34,402 nt of DNA, taken from contig JAUWBP010000001.1 of NCBI GenBank assembly GCA_030601665.1, positions 1-34,402 on the forward strand, given 5' to 3'. This document shows positions 22,787 to 30,633 of the stretch, one piece after another. The notes below the pieces were generated by a model. The model made no database searches, had not been told where the DNA came from, and saw only the letters and a program-made list of their open reading frames with translations. A program made the translations under genes and the position numbers. The stretch is from Hadesarchaea archaeon (GTDB taxonomy: Archaea > Hadarchaeota > Hadarchaeia > Hadarchaeales > Hadarchaeaceae). How positions within the stretch are numbered: the stretch's first letter is position 1; the number at the start of each line of letters is the position of its first letter.

Positions 22787-24214
22787 TTGAAAATTGTCCT
22801 CATAAATCCGAACACCGGACGAGCGGAGCGGATAGAGAACGAGGCGGCTTGGCCCCCTCTTGGGTTGCTTTACATCGGGGCCGTGTTGCAAAATGCGGGG
22901 CACGAGATCAAAGTTATCGATAACGCGAGGGTTCAGCTACCGGTCGAGAAAGTCATCGAAAGGGTGAAGCGAGAGGACCCAGGGGTAGTGGGGATAAGCG
23001 CCCTAACTCCAACTTTCAAGCAGGGTGTAAAAATCGCGAGCGCTATCAAGACCGAGACCCCCGATGTGAAAATTGTTGTCGGAAATTATCACGCCACGTT
23101 CACCTACGAAAGGTTGCTGGCGAACTACTCCATCGTCGACTACGTCGTACTGGGCGAAGCTGAGTATACCGTCCTAGAACTCGTCGGCGCGCTGGAAAAG
23201 AAAGGGGAGACAAAAAAGGTGAAAGGGATAGCTTTCAGGCATGATGGCGAGGTCGTCAAAACGCTGCCGAGGCCATTCATTCAAAATCTCGACGAACTCC
23301 CCTTTCCCGATCGAACGCTGTTGGAGCAGGTGTATCATTCCGAGTTAGTGGGAATACTCGGGAGCAGCGGAAAGTTCACCACAGCGCTGACCTCACGGGG
23401 CTGCCCCTACAACTGCAGGTACTGCGCTTGCTCGGCCTTCTCGCAGCGAAAGGTCAGGTTCAGGTCCCCTGAGGCTGTTGTCGCTGAGATGGAGCAGCTG
23501 CAGGGGGAGGGTTACGAGGAAGTTGGATTTGTCGACGATGACCTGCTCTTGGACCGGCACAGGATGGAAAAAATTTGTGACTTGCTGAGGAAGAGGGGAA
23601 TCAAACTCAACCTCTGGGCGGAGGGGCGGGTCGATCAGGCATCGCGCGAGGTGTTGCGCAAGTTCGCACGCGTTGGTTGCAAGACAATTTATTTTGGGGT
23701 GGAGAGTGGTAGCCAGAAGGTTCTAGATTACTACGGGAAAAATATTTCACCGGAACTCAGCCGAAAGGCCATGCTCAACTCCAAGGAGGCGGGCATCGAG
23801 AACGTTATAGGCTCCTTCATCGTTGGCGCGCCTATCGAAACCAGGGAAGATATCAGGCGGACCTTCGATTTCGCCTTAAACCTGAAGGGTATGGACTTCC
23901 CACAGATGAACGTCCTCATGATCTCACCCGGAATGGACCTATGGGACACGGCGGCGCGCGAGGGCCATCTTGACGAAGAAAAATGTTGGAGGGAGGCGTT
24001 CTCGGCAGTCAGCGTTTACCCGTCCTACCTAAAAGAGGAAGAGCTCGGCAGGATGATTGACCGCTTTTACGCGGAGTTCATCAAGCGTCCGACGTTTTTG
24101 GCCCTGCAGCTGTTAAAGACGATGTGCAGCAAGTACCGCTTGAAGATCATCTTGGCGAACCTTAGGGCTAGGACGAGCTTTAGGGCGACCTTTCGACAGC
24201 TCACGGGTGGATGA
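22787..24214 (+). CDS. Radical SAM protein with cobalamin-binding-like N-terminal domain
   Basis: Class B-type radical SAM enzyme of unknown substrate. Seen: 475 residues; Rossmann-like N-terminal domain (1-150; GLLYIGAVLQNAGHEIKVID, VVGNYHATF, VDYVVLGEAE); [4Fe-4S] cluster motif CPYNCRYC (C206, C210, C213); a TIM-barrel with VDDDLLLDR, KTIYFGVESGSQ and GSFIVGAPIET. The DxHxxG histidine motif for base-off cobalamin is missing (VIDNARVQ at that place), so B12, if bound at all, is bound differently. Possible roles include modification of lipids, tetrapyrroles or natural products; none is supported specifically. TTG start after AGGTAGGTGA; 4 bases from the GTPase. Confidence 0.88.
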   Translation: MKIVLINPNTGRAERIENEAAWPPLGLLYIGAVLQNAGHEIKVIDNARVQLPVEKVIERVKREDPGVVGISALTPTFKQGVKIASAIKTETPDVKIVVGNYHATFTYERLLANYSIVDYVVLGEAEYTVLELVGALEKKGETKKVKGIAFRHDGEVVKTLPRPFIQNLDELPFPDRTLLEQVYHSELVGILGSSGKFTTALTSRGCPYNCRYCACSAFSQRKVRFRSPEAVVAEMEQLQGEGYEEVGFVDDDLLLDRHRMEKICDLLRKRGIKLNLWAEGRVDQASREVLRKFARVGCKTIYFGVESGSQKVLDYYGKNISPELSRKAMLNSKEAGIENVIGSFIVGAPIETREDIRRTFDFALNLKGMDFPQMNVLMISPGMDLWDTAAREGHLDEEKCWREAFSAVSVYPSYLKEEELGRMIDRFYAEFIKRPTFLALQLLKTMCSKYRLKIILANLRARTSFRATFRQLTGG

Positions 24215-24228
24215 AGCAACCCGCGCAG

Positions 24229-24235
24229 ATATAAG
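24229..24235 (+). promoter_or_regulatory. Probable TATA box of serA
   Basis: ATATAAG in the 61-base gap after the radical SAM gene. The predicted start near 24257 leaves about 19 bases to TTG 24276 and includes GTGGGGAA as binding site. Confidence 0.55.
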
Positions 24236-24275
24236 ATAGTTTCGCCTAGTTTCTTCAAACGTGTGGGGAATTAAC

Positions 24276-25187
24276 TTGGTAAAAATTTTGGCCGCGGATT
24301 CCATTCACGAGGACGGCGTCAAGGCGTTGCGAGAGTTCGCGGAAGTCGAGGTGGCCACAGGCCTAACGCCAGCCAAGCTGCTTGAGAGGCTTAACAGGTG
24401 CGAGGTGTTGGTGGTGCGAAGTGCGACGAAGGTCACCAAGGAGGTAATTGACGCTGGCGAGCAACTCAAGGTAATTGCTCGAGCCGGGGTGGGGCTTGAT
24501 AACATAGATGTCAAAGCAGCCGATGCGCGAGGGATCAAAGTGCTCAACGCCCCAGAGGCCCCGACCGTCGCAGTGGCGGAACTTGTGCTCGCGCACATGC
24601 TGGCTTGGGCTAGGCATTTGCCCCGCGCGGATTCGGGCATAAAGGCGGGCAAGTGGGAGAAGGCGCAGCTCGTGGGTAGCGAGCTTCGTGGAAAAACCCT
24701 CGGCATCATCGGCACTGGACGCATAGGTCGAGAGGTTGGTTATAAGGCGAAGGCATTTTCGATGAACTTGCTTGCTTATGACACTATACAGAGCCCCGAA
24801 TTTGTCGAGCAAACTGGCGCAAAATACGTTGACCTAGACATGCTTTTCAGAGAATCCGATTTCGTGACGCTGCACTTGCCGTTGGTACCAGAGACCAAAC
24901 ACATGGTGAGTAAGCGAGAGCTCGAGCTGATGAAATCGACAGCGGTATTAATCAACACTTCGCGCGGCGGGGTCGTTGATGAGGGGGCGCTTGCCGAAGC
25001 GCTGCAGACGGGGAAAATCGCCGGGGCCTGCTTGGACGTTTACGAGCGGGAGCCGCCCCGCGACAGCCCGCTGCTTAAGCTGCCGAACGTCGTGCTCACG
25101 CCGCACCTCGGGGCTTCGACGCGCGAGGCGCAGCGAGACGCGGCGATAATCATAGCCCAAAAAATAAAAGAAGCGCTCATCACGTAA
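24276..25187 (+). CDS. serA: D-3-phosphoglycerate dehydrogenase, short form without ACT domain
   Basis: NAD-dependent 2-hydroxyacid dehydrogenase, first step of serine synthesis. Seen: 303 residues; IARAGVGLDNID (67-78), nucleotide fold GTGRIG (146-151), catalytic Arg in NTSRGGVVDE (about 228), HLPLVPET, and catalytic His in TPHLGAST (about 276). The C-terminal intervening and ACT domains of the long form are absent, so serine feedback through ACT is not expected. Other 2-hydroxyacid dehydrogenases (glyoxylate, lactate) are possible. Start TTG 24276 (LVKILAADSI) is preferred to GTG 24261. Leads into the eL15 gene after 9 bases. Confidence 0.88.
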   Translation: MVKILAADSIHEDGVKALREFAEVEVATGLTPAKLLERLNRCEVLVVRSATKVTKEVIDAGEQLKVIARAGVGLDNIDVKAADARGIKVLNAPEAPTVAVAELVLAHMLAWARHLPRADSGIKAGKWEKAQLVGSELRGKTLGIIGTGRIGREVGYKAKAFSMNLLAYDTIQSPEFVEQTGAKYVDLDMLFRESDFVTLHLPLVPETKHMVSKRELELMKSTAVLINTSRGGVVDEGALAEALQTGKIAGACLDVYEREPPRDSPLLKLPNVVLTPHLGASTREAQRDAAIIIAQKIKEALIT

Positions 25188-25196
25188 GGTGTTCTG

Positions 25197-25760
25197 ATGT
25201 ACCGATACCTAAGAAAGGGCCAGAGGTCAGCCGAGTTGCGTAAACTTATGCATAGGCGAATGAGGGATTGGCGACGTGGCCCGACAATAGTGCGGGTCGA
25301 GCGCCCAACCAGACTGGACCGCGCTCGGGCGCTGGGCTACAAGGCGAAACAGGGTGTGGTCGTCGTTCGAACGCGGGTGCGGAAGGGCGGACGGCGGAAG
25401 GTGCGCCCTTGGCGGGGGCGAAGGCCGAAGCGCATGGGAGTTCGCAAGCTCGTGCCCAAGAAGAGCATCCAGCTAATTGCGGAGGAGCGGGCAGCTCGGA
25501 AATTCCCAAACTTGGAGGTGCTGAACTCCTACCCACTCGGCTCCGACGGCACCCACGAGTATTTCGAGGTGATCATGCTTGATCCAAACCACCCTGCAAT
25601 TCTGAGCGATCCTCAGTTAGGGTGGGTGGCCGGTGAGGCGCACCGCAAACGGGTTCATCGCGGGTTGACGCGGGCCGGGAGGAAGGCGCGTGGACTACTC
25701 CATAAGGGCAAGGGCACCAAGAAGGCCAAGCCAAGTGTTAGGCCTCGCTGGCGTGGCTGA
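25197..25760 (+). CDS. rpl15e: Large ribosomal subunit protein eL15
   Basis: Ribosomal protein of the large subunit in archaea and eukaryotes. Seen: 187 residues; MYRYLRKGQR..ELRKLMHRRMRDWRRGPTIVR at the start, LGYKAKQGVVVVRTRVRKGGRR, then VLNSYPLGSDGTHEYFEVI and the C-terminal HRGLTRAGRKARGL. Very basic. First gene of the translation/proteasome/exosome cluster; often followed by RNase P genes. Confidence 0.96.
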   Translation: MYRYLRKGQRSAELRKLMHRRMRDWRRGPTIVRVERPTRLDRARALGYKAKQGVVVVRTRVRKGGRRKVRPWRGRRPKRMGVRKLVPKKSIQLIAEERAARKFPNLEVLNSYPLGSDGTHEYFEVIMLDPNHPAILSDPQLGWVAGEAHRKRVHRGLTRAGRKARGLLHKGKGTKKAKPSVRPRWRG

Positions 25761-25771
25761 AGTGATAGCTG

Positions 25772-26245
25772 ATGGAATCCACATTCCGGAATGCAGTCGT
25801 GAACACGTTCGTGCACGCGACTGAGGACGAACAGCGCGTGCTCAGTGCTTTGAGAACTTTGCTGCCTGAGGGGGTCGTAGTCCGTCGGTTGGAGCTCCAA
25901 GGTCACCACGGTAACCCAATTGTAAACCTAGATGCAAAGGTTGGGCAGAGGAAGCTTCTGCGCGAACTCTGGCAGCGTGTTTCGACAAAGCTGCGTGCGG
26001 GTGAGCTAAAAAAGCTCGGCAAAATCGTGCCCGAGAGAGTCGATAAGAATTGCTTTTTTTATCTAAGGTTCGATAAGCAGCTAGCGCATGCAGGCGAACT
26101 TGTGTTCACCGAAAGCGGCGATGCCATTCACTTTAAACTGAAGGTCGCGGCCTACCCAGCCAAGCGTGAGGTCGCGGTGAAGTTACTTAAAGAGTTCATA
26201 GGGCAGGATCCCGATGAGGCAGAGGCGCAGGTACATCGCTTTTGA
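25772..26245 (+). CDS. RNA-binding protein of the exosome cluster (COG1325 type)
   Basis: Conserved archaeal protein regularly found in the exosome superoperon and predicted to bind RNA; exact role unknown. Seen: 157 residues; FVHATEDEQRVLSALRTLLPEGV (13-35), LQGHHGNPIVNLDAKV near 42, LRFDKQLAHAGEL near 100 and a final KVAAYPAKREVAVKLLKEFIG. These are all family features. Its last 32 bases overlap the start of rnp2. Confidence 0.88.
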   Translation: MESTFRNAVVNTFVHATEDEQRVLSALRTLLPEGVVVRRLELQGHHGNPIVNLDAKVGQRKLLRELWQRVSTKLRAGELKKLGKIVPERVDKNCFFYLRFDKQLAHAGELVFTESGDAIHFKLKVAAYPAKREVAVKLLKEFIGQDPDEAEAQVHRF

Positions 26246-26525
26246 GTTCATCGGCAGCGGGGCGGGTAAAGGTGATATCATGCGAGCGATTTCTCACTCC
26301 CTTTTAACCCACAACCCAGCATTCGATCGAAGGATGCTCAAGTTGGTTTTTCACGATGTCAGTTCGCGACAGGGTTTGTTGCGCTGCGAGTATAGACAGG
26401 TTGGCGAGCTCAAGGCGGCGATGGCAAGCACTAAAAAAATTGGTGGTAGGGAAGCATCGCTCGTGATATTGGGAGTTTCGGGTACACTCAAGGCAGCGAA
26501 GAGGAAATTCTTGGGTCCCGCTTAA
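26214..26525 (+). CDS. rnp2: RNase P protein component 2 (Pop5/Rnp2)
   Basis: Protein subunit of RNase P, which removes 5' leaders from pre-tRNA; works with the catalytic RNA as a pair with Rnp3 (Rpp30). Seen: 103 residues; RRRYIAFEFIG (4-14), LLRCEYRQVGELKAAMA, and the conserved GVSGTLKAAKRKFLG ending. Start ATG 26214 lies inside the preceding gene. Rnp3, usually between eL15 and Rnp2, is not present in the window. Confidence 0.92.
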   Translation: MRQRRRYIAFEFIGSGAGKGDIMRAISHSLLTHNPAFDRRMLKLVFHDVSSRQGLLRCEYRQVGELKAAMASTKKIGGREASLVILGVSGTLKAAKRKFLGPA

Positions 26526-26531
26526 CCAAAG

Positions 26532-26540
26532 TATTATAAA
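26532..26540 (+). promoter_or_regulatory. TATA box of the proteasome-exosome transcript
   Basis: TATTATAAA, a strong match to the archaeal box, 7 bases after the rnp2 stop. Predicted start near 26563; GAGGTGG (26582-26588) sits 6 bases before the psmA ATG. An out-of-frame ATG at 26591 is a decoy that soon meets a stop. Confidence 0.65.
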
Positions 26541-26594
26541 TGTTCCCGCTTTAGAAACAATAGTCACGATCATCATTTAACGAGGTGGAAATGT

Positions 26595-27347
26595 ATGGCA
26601 TTTATGCCGCCTGGAGCAGGCTACGATAGGGCAATCACCGTCTTTAGCCCTGACGGTAAGCTTTTCCAGGTTCAGTACGCCCAGGAAGCTGTGAAGCGGG
26701 GTCTAACAGCCTTGGGCATCAAGGTAAGCGAAGGCGTGGTTTTGGCAGCGGAAAAGAGAGTTCGGAGTAAGCTAGTGGAGGAAGTGTCGATTGAGAAGAT
26801 ATTCCAAGTGGACGAGCATATCGGAGCTGCAGCTTCTGGGCTGATCGCTGACGCTCGCGTGCTGATTGATCACGCGCGCCTCGAGGCGCAGATCAACCGC
26901 TTGCGTTACGATGAGCCGATTAGCGTGCAGGCGCTGGCGAAGCGCATCGGCGACATCAAGCAGCTCTACACCCAACATGGGGGCGTCAGGCCCTTCGGGG
27001 CTAGGTTGCTGATTGCCGGCGTCAACGCGAAGAGCGCTCACCTTTTCGAGACCGATCCTAGTGGCGTCGTTGCAGCATACAAATCCCAAGCGATAGGAGG
27101 TGGGGCTCCTACGGTCATCGAGTTTCTCGAGCGTCGCTACGACGAGAAGACGCCTCTCGATGACGTAGTTATCCTCGCTCTTGAGGCACTTCGGGCTGTA
27201 ATCGAGGGGGAGCTCGGCCCCGAAAAGGTGGAGATGGTAGTCATCCCGAGCGAGACTAAGCGTTTTGAGAAGCTTAGTTCCGAGGATTTGACTAAATCCA
27301 TAAAGCGAATGGGACCCAAGCCGCCAGCCAAGCCCGCCAAGGAGTAG
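26595..27347 (+). CDS. psmA: Proteasome subunit alpha
   Basis: Forms the outer heptameric rings of the 20S proteasome and gates substrate entry. Seen: 250 residues; N-terminal gate YDRAITVFSPDGKLFQVQYAQEAV-type signature (9-33), then GIKVSEGVVLAAEKR, the TGHG-region IGAAASGLIADARVL, and GGVRPFGARLLIAG. The C-terminus ends in a low-complexity PKPPAKPAKE tail. Beta subunits are not in the window. SBDS follows after 6 bases, the classic order. Confidence 0.97.
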   Translation: MAFMPPGAGYDRAITVFSPDGKLFQVQYAQEAVKRGLTALGIKVSEGVVLAAEKRVRSKLVEEVSIEKIFQVDEHIGAAASGLIADARVLIDHARLEAQINRLRYDEPISVQALAKRIGDIKQLYTQHGGVRPFGARLLIAGVNAKSAHLFETDPSGVVAAYKSQAIGGGAPTVIEFLERRYDEKTPLDDVVILALEALRAVIEGELGPEKVEMVVIPSETKRFEKLSSEDLTKSIKRMGPKPPAKPAKE

Positions 27348-27353
27348 CGGGTT

Positions 27354-28046
27354 ATGGTAAGGCTTGAGGACGCAGTCATTGCGAGGTTGTCCAGTCAGGG
27401 CACGGTTTTTGAAGTGCTTGCCGACCCCGAGTTAGCTCTCGCCCTAAGAAATGGAGAAGAGATAGACATGCACCGTGTGCTCGCCAGCGACAAAATTTTC
27501 AAGGACTCCAAAAAGGGCGAGGCGGCCTCCGAAGAAATGATGAAGAAGGTTTTCGGCACGCTCGATGTGTTCAAAATCGCCGAACAGATAGTCCGAAAGG
27601 GCGAGGTCCAAGTGACCACCGAGCAGCGCCGCGAGATGCGTGAGCAGCGATGGAGGCAGGTGGTGACGCTCATCTCGAAGCGGGCCATAAACCCCAAGAC
27701 AGGCCTGCCTCATCCACCCGCGCGGATCGAGAGTGTACTAGCTGAGGCTAATGTACATGTCAATGAGTTCAAGAGCGCCGAGGAGCAACTCCCCGGCATC
27801 ATAAAGACACTGCTGCCGATTATCCCCCTAAAATTCGAGATACGAAGAATCGCAATCAAGATTCCCGCGAGCTACACGGGTAAAGCTCACCGGGTGGTGA
27901 GAGACTTTGCCACCGTCAAGCAGGAGCAGTGGCTTAACGATGGCTCCTGGACGGCGGTCGTGGAGATCCCCGCTGGCATCCAGGGGGAGTTCTTCGACAA
28001 GCTCAACAATCTGACTCGAGGAGAGGTAGAGACCAAGGTGTTATAA
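27354..28046 (+). CDS. sdo1: Ribosome maturation protein SBDS
   Basis: Helps release the anti-association factor aIF6 from the large subunit. Seen: 230 residues, three domains: N-terminal FYSH domain (1-90, DAVIARLSSQGTVFEVLADP), helical middle (TTEQRREMREQRWRQVVTLISKRAINPKTGLPHPP), and C-terminal ferredoxin-like part (LLPIIPLKFEIRRIAIKIPASYTGKA). Its stop touches the rrp4 ATG. Confidence 0.96.
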   Translation: MVRLEDAVIARLSSQGTVFEVLADPELALALRNGEEIDMHRVLASDKIFKDSKKGEAASEEMMKKVFGTLDVFKIAEQIVRKGEVQVTTEQRREMREQRWRQVVTLISKRAINPKTGLPHPPARIESVLAEANVHVNEFKSAEEQLPGIIKTLLPIIPLKFEIRRIAIKIPASYTGKAHRVVRDFATVKQEQWLNDGSWTAVVEIPAGIQGEFFDKLNNLTRGEVETKVL

Positions 28047-28742
28047 ATGCTTTACATCCAAAATCGCGAGCTGGTCGTACCCGGACAGCTGATCGCCGAG
28101 GGAGGCTACAATGTGCGCGAGGGCGCGTTTCGGGAGGGCAAGCAGGTTTTCGCATCGGTCGTAGGGCTCGCAGAGCTACGCGGGCAAGATATCCGTATCA
28201 TCCCATTGCAGGGGCGCTACATCCCGAAGCCCGGCGATGTCGTAATAGGGGTGGTCGTAGATTCCTACTACTCGGGTTGGATCCTCGACATGAACTCACC
28301 CTACATGGGAAATCTTTTCGTTTCAGATTTGCTGCAACGAAAGGTCGACCTCGTCCGCGAGGACATCAGCCAATATCTCGGCATGGGGGACGTGGTAGTT
28401 GCGATGGTCAAAGATGTCGACGATCGGATGCGCGTCCAGCTCGAGGCGGGCGAGCCTGGGATGGGTCGGGTCAAGGGGGGCAAACTCGTCGAGATATCGC
28501 CTGCGAAGGTCCCCCGCGTGATCGGGCGAAAGGGCTCTATGCTCAACACCCTCCAGGATGTCGGCGAGTGCGAGTTGAGGGTCGGGCAGAACGGGCGGAT
28601 AATGATTTGGGGAAAGAACCCCCGCATGATTAACGCCGTTGTCGAGGCCCTGTTCATGATCGAGCGCGAGGCGCATATCTCCGGCTTGACCGATAGGGTG
28701 CACCTCATGCTTGAAAAGATAAAATCCGAAGGAGGGGAATGA
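28047..28742 (+). CDS. rrp4: Exosome RNA-binding subunit Rrp4
   Basis: Cap protein of the archaeal exosome that binds RNA and feeds it to the Rrp41-Rrp42 ring. Seen: 231 residues; N-terminal domain (VPGQLIAEGGY, GAFREGKQVFASVVG), S1 domain (PKPGDVVIGVVVDSYYSGWILD, about 55-130) and KH domain with VPRVIGRKGSMLNTLQD (about 152-168). Start directly after the SBDS stop. Confidence 0.96.
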   Translation: MLYIQNRELVVPGQLIAEGGYNVREGAFREGKQVFASVVGLAELRGQDIRIIPLQGRYIPKPGDVVIGVVVDSYYSGWILDMNSPYMGNLFVSDLLQRKVDLVREDISQYLGMGDVVVAMVKDVDDRMRVQLEAGEPGMGRVKGGKLVEISPAKVPRVIGRKGSMLNTLQDVGECELRVGQNGRIMIWGKNPRMINAVVEALFMIEREAHISGLTDRVHLMLEKIKSEGGE

Positions 28743-29465
28743 ATGAAAAAACCTGAAAAACTTATCAAGAACGGCAAGCGGCTCGATGGTCGAATGCCGG
28801 ATGAGTTGAGGCCGTTGAAGATAGAGGCGGGAATTTTGGAGCGGGCTGATGGGTCGGCATACGTCGAGCTTGGGGCTAACAAGGTACTCGCGGCGGTATA
28901 CGGGCCGCGGGAGATGCATCCACGCCACCGTCAGCAGCCGGATACGGCGGTGCTGCGATGCCGCTACAATATGGCCCCGTTCTCGGTGGATGAGCGGAAG
29001 CGCCCCGGGCCCGATAGGCGCTCGGTGGAGATATCGAAGGTGACGCGGGAGGCGCTCGAGCCCGTGCTGTTTCTTGAGCTCTACCCCCGCTCGGTAATAG
29101 ATGTCTTCATCGAGGTCCTACAGGCGGACGCGGGGACACGTACCGCGGGCATAAACGCTGCGGCTGTGGCACTAGCGGATGCAGGCGTTCCGATGCGCGA
29201 TATGGTTTCATCGATTGCAGTAGGGAAGGTAGACGGTACAATAGTGCTTGACTTGACCAAGGATGAGGATCAGTGGGGAACGACGGACATGCCAATAGCG
29301 ATGGTGCCTAGGAAGAAGCTGGTCACATTACTGCAGATGGACGGCCACTTCACCAAGGAAGAGTTCGGGCAAGCCTTGGGCCTCGCATTTAAAGCATGCG
29401 AGCAGATATACGGGATACAACGACAAGCCCTAAGAGATAAGTATGCGATTAAACAGGAGAAATGA
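28743..29465 (+). CDS. rrp41: Exosome catalytic subunit Rrp41
   Basis: Phosphorolytic 3'-5' RNase subunit of the exosome, RNase PH fold. Seen: 240 residues; KRLDGRMPDELRPLKIEAG near the start, RRSVEISKVTREALE phosphate/RNA-binding region, the family block around IEVLQADAGTRTAGINAAAV, and the acidic catalytic segment with D near TTDMPIAM (about 180). Starts one codon after rrp4's stop region (TGAATG). Confidence 0.97.
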   Translation: MKKPEKLIKNGKRLDGRMPDELRPLKIEAGILERADGSAYVELGANKVLAAVYGPREMHPRHRQQPDTAVLRCRYNMAPFSVDERKRPGPDRRSVEISKVTREALEPVLFLELYPRSVIDVFIEVLQADAGTRTAGINAAAVALADAGVPMRDMVSSIAVGKVDGTIVLDLTKDEDQWGTTDMPIAMVPRKKLVTLLQMDGHFTKEEFGQALGLAFKACEQIYGIQRQALRDKYAIKQEK

Positions 29466-29468
29466 AGC

Positions 29469-30233
29469 ATGCACGAAATAGTTTCAAGTGTCAGGCGCGA
29501 TTACATCGCTGACCTCGTACGTCAGGGCAAGCGAATAGATACTCGAACGATGGATCAGTTTCGAGAGGTTTCGGTTGAGGTCGGTACGATAAAGAGCGCC
29601 CAAGGCTCAGCTCTTGTAAAGGTAGGCAAAACGCAGGTGGTGGCAGGCATTAAGGTTGAACACGCTGAGCCGTTCCCCGATAAACCAGATAGCGGGATGC
29701 TGATCGTTAACGCCGAACTCCTGCCTTTGGCATCGCCCACTTTCGAACCAGGGCGGCCCAGTGAAAACGCGATTGAGCTAGCTCGCGTGGTCGACCGAGG
29801 CATACGTGAGTCAAACGCGATTGACTTGGATAAGCTGGTGATAAAATCCGGTGAGGACGTCTGGGCGGTCTTCATCGACATCTATATGCTCGACTACGAC
29901 GGGAACTTGATCGACGTCTCGGCGCTCGCGGCGATAGCAGCGCTTCTGAACGCCAAGCCGCCAGAGGACGAGGCGTGGACACTGCCCGAGTTTCCAATCC
30001 AGAAAAGGCCCGTGGCGGTGACCGTGGCGAAGATCAACAGCAAGCTTATGGTTGACCCCTGTCTGGCCGAAGAAGGAGTAATGGAAGCACGCATAACCAT
30101 AACGACGATTGAGGACGGCAGCATATGCGCGGTGCAGAAGGGCGGCATCGGGTGCTTCTCGCGGGAGGAACTGGAGCAGGCTTACGAGATGGCCCGGGCG
30201 GAGGGAGCGGAGCTTAGAGCAAAACTGGGGTGA
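29469..30233 (+). CDS. rrp42: Exosome non-catalytic subunit Rrp42
   Basis: RNase PH-fold partner of Rrp41; alternates with it in the hexameric ring and shapes the RNA path. Seen: 254 residues; RQGKRIDTRTMDQFREVSVEVG near 18, LVKVGKTQVVAGIKVE, ENAIELARVVDRGIRES, and LPEFPIQKRPVAVTVAK. The catalytic Asp pattern of Rrp41 is replaced, as expected. Next gene eL37 starts 4 bases after the stop. Confidence 0.96.
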   Translation: MHEIVSSVRRDYIADLVRQGKRIDTRTMDQFREVSVEVGTIKSAQGSALVKVGKTQVVAGIKVEHAEPFPDKPDSGMLIVNAELLPLASPTFEPGRPSENAIELARVVDRGIRESNAIDLDKLVIKSGEDVWAVFIDIYMLDYDGNLIDVSALAAIAALLNAKPPEDEAWTLPEFPIQKRPVAVTVAKINSKLMVDPCLAEEGVMEARITITTIEDGSICAVQKGGIGCFSREELEQAYEMARAEGAELRAKLG

Positions 30234-30237
30234 ACGT

Positions 30238-30501
30238 GTGCCTCGGGCAAAGAAAGTTAGCTCCCCGGGGGGGCTTGGTCCGCGTTATGGCACGAAGATA
30301 CGAAAGCTCGTGCTTGAGGTGGAGCGCAAGCTCCGGAAGCGCTACAGGTGCCCGAGCTGTGGAGCGGTAAAAGTCAAGCGTGTGGACGTCTCGATCTGGC
30401 GATGTGGGCGTTGTGGAGCAAAGTTTGCTGGCGCGGCATATTCACTATCAGCGCTGGCCGCGGTGCCGAAGAGGGAGACGCCGATTGAGGAGGAGAGTTA
30501 G
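30238..30501 (+). CDS. rpl37ae: Large ribosomal subunit protein eL43 (L37ae)
   Basis: Zinc-ribbon ribosomal protein, 87 residues. Seen: MPRAKKVSSPGGLGPRYGTK (1-20), basic helix, and zinc ligands C38, C41, C56, C59 (CPSC and CGRC), followed by GAKFAGAAYSLS. Start GTG 30238; the frame is open further upstream inside rrp42 but the extra residues do not match the family. GTG 30236 is out of frame. Confidence 0.95.
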   Translation: MPRAKKVSSPGGLGPRYGTKIRKLVLEVERKLRKRYRCPSCGAVKVKRVDVSIWRCGRCGAKFAGAAYSLSALAAVPKRETPIEEES

Positions 30502-30633
30502 GTGTTGAGATGCAGCAATTGCGGAAGGCAAATAGAGAAACTCCCTGAAGGGCGCGTGAGATGCCCCCATTGTGGGTCCCGCATGCTATTTAAACCCCGT
30601 CCTGATGTGGTCCGTAAAGTCAGGGCGAGGTAA
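30502..30633 (+). CDS. rpoP: DNA-directed RNA polymerase subunit Rpo12 (RpoP)
   Basis: Smallest RNA polymerase subunit, homologous to Rpb12; 43 residues with one zinc site: C4, C7, C21, C24 (CSNC, CPHC), then the conserved FKPRPDVVRKVRAR tail. Start GTG 30502 is adjacent to the eL43 stop, with AGGAGGAGAG just upstream. Brix follows directly. Confidence 0.95.
   Translation: MLRCSNCGRQIEKLPEGRVRCPHCGSRMLFKPRPDVVRKVRAR

Noticed and set aside
28301..28928. Long open frames antisense to rrp4 and rrp41
   Set aside because: Compositional shadows of G+C-rich coding sequence; no binding site, no recognisable protein motifs.
30109..30237. Upstream open extension of the eL43 frame inside rrp42
   Set aside because: The extra residues are Arg-rich and unlike the family; GTG 30238 gives the standard N-terminus.
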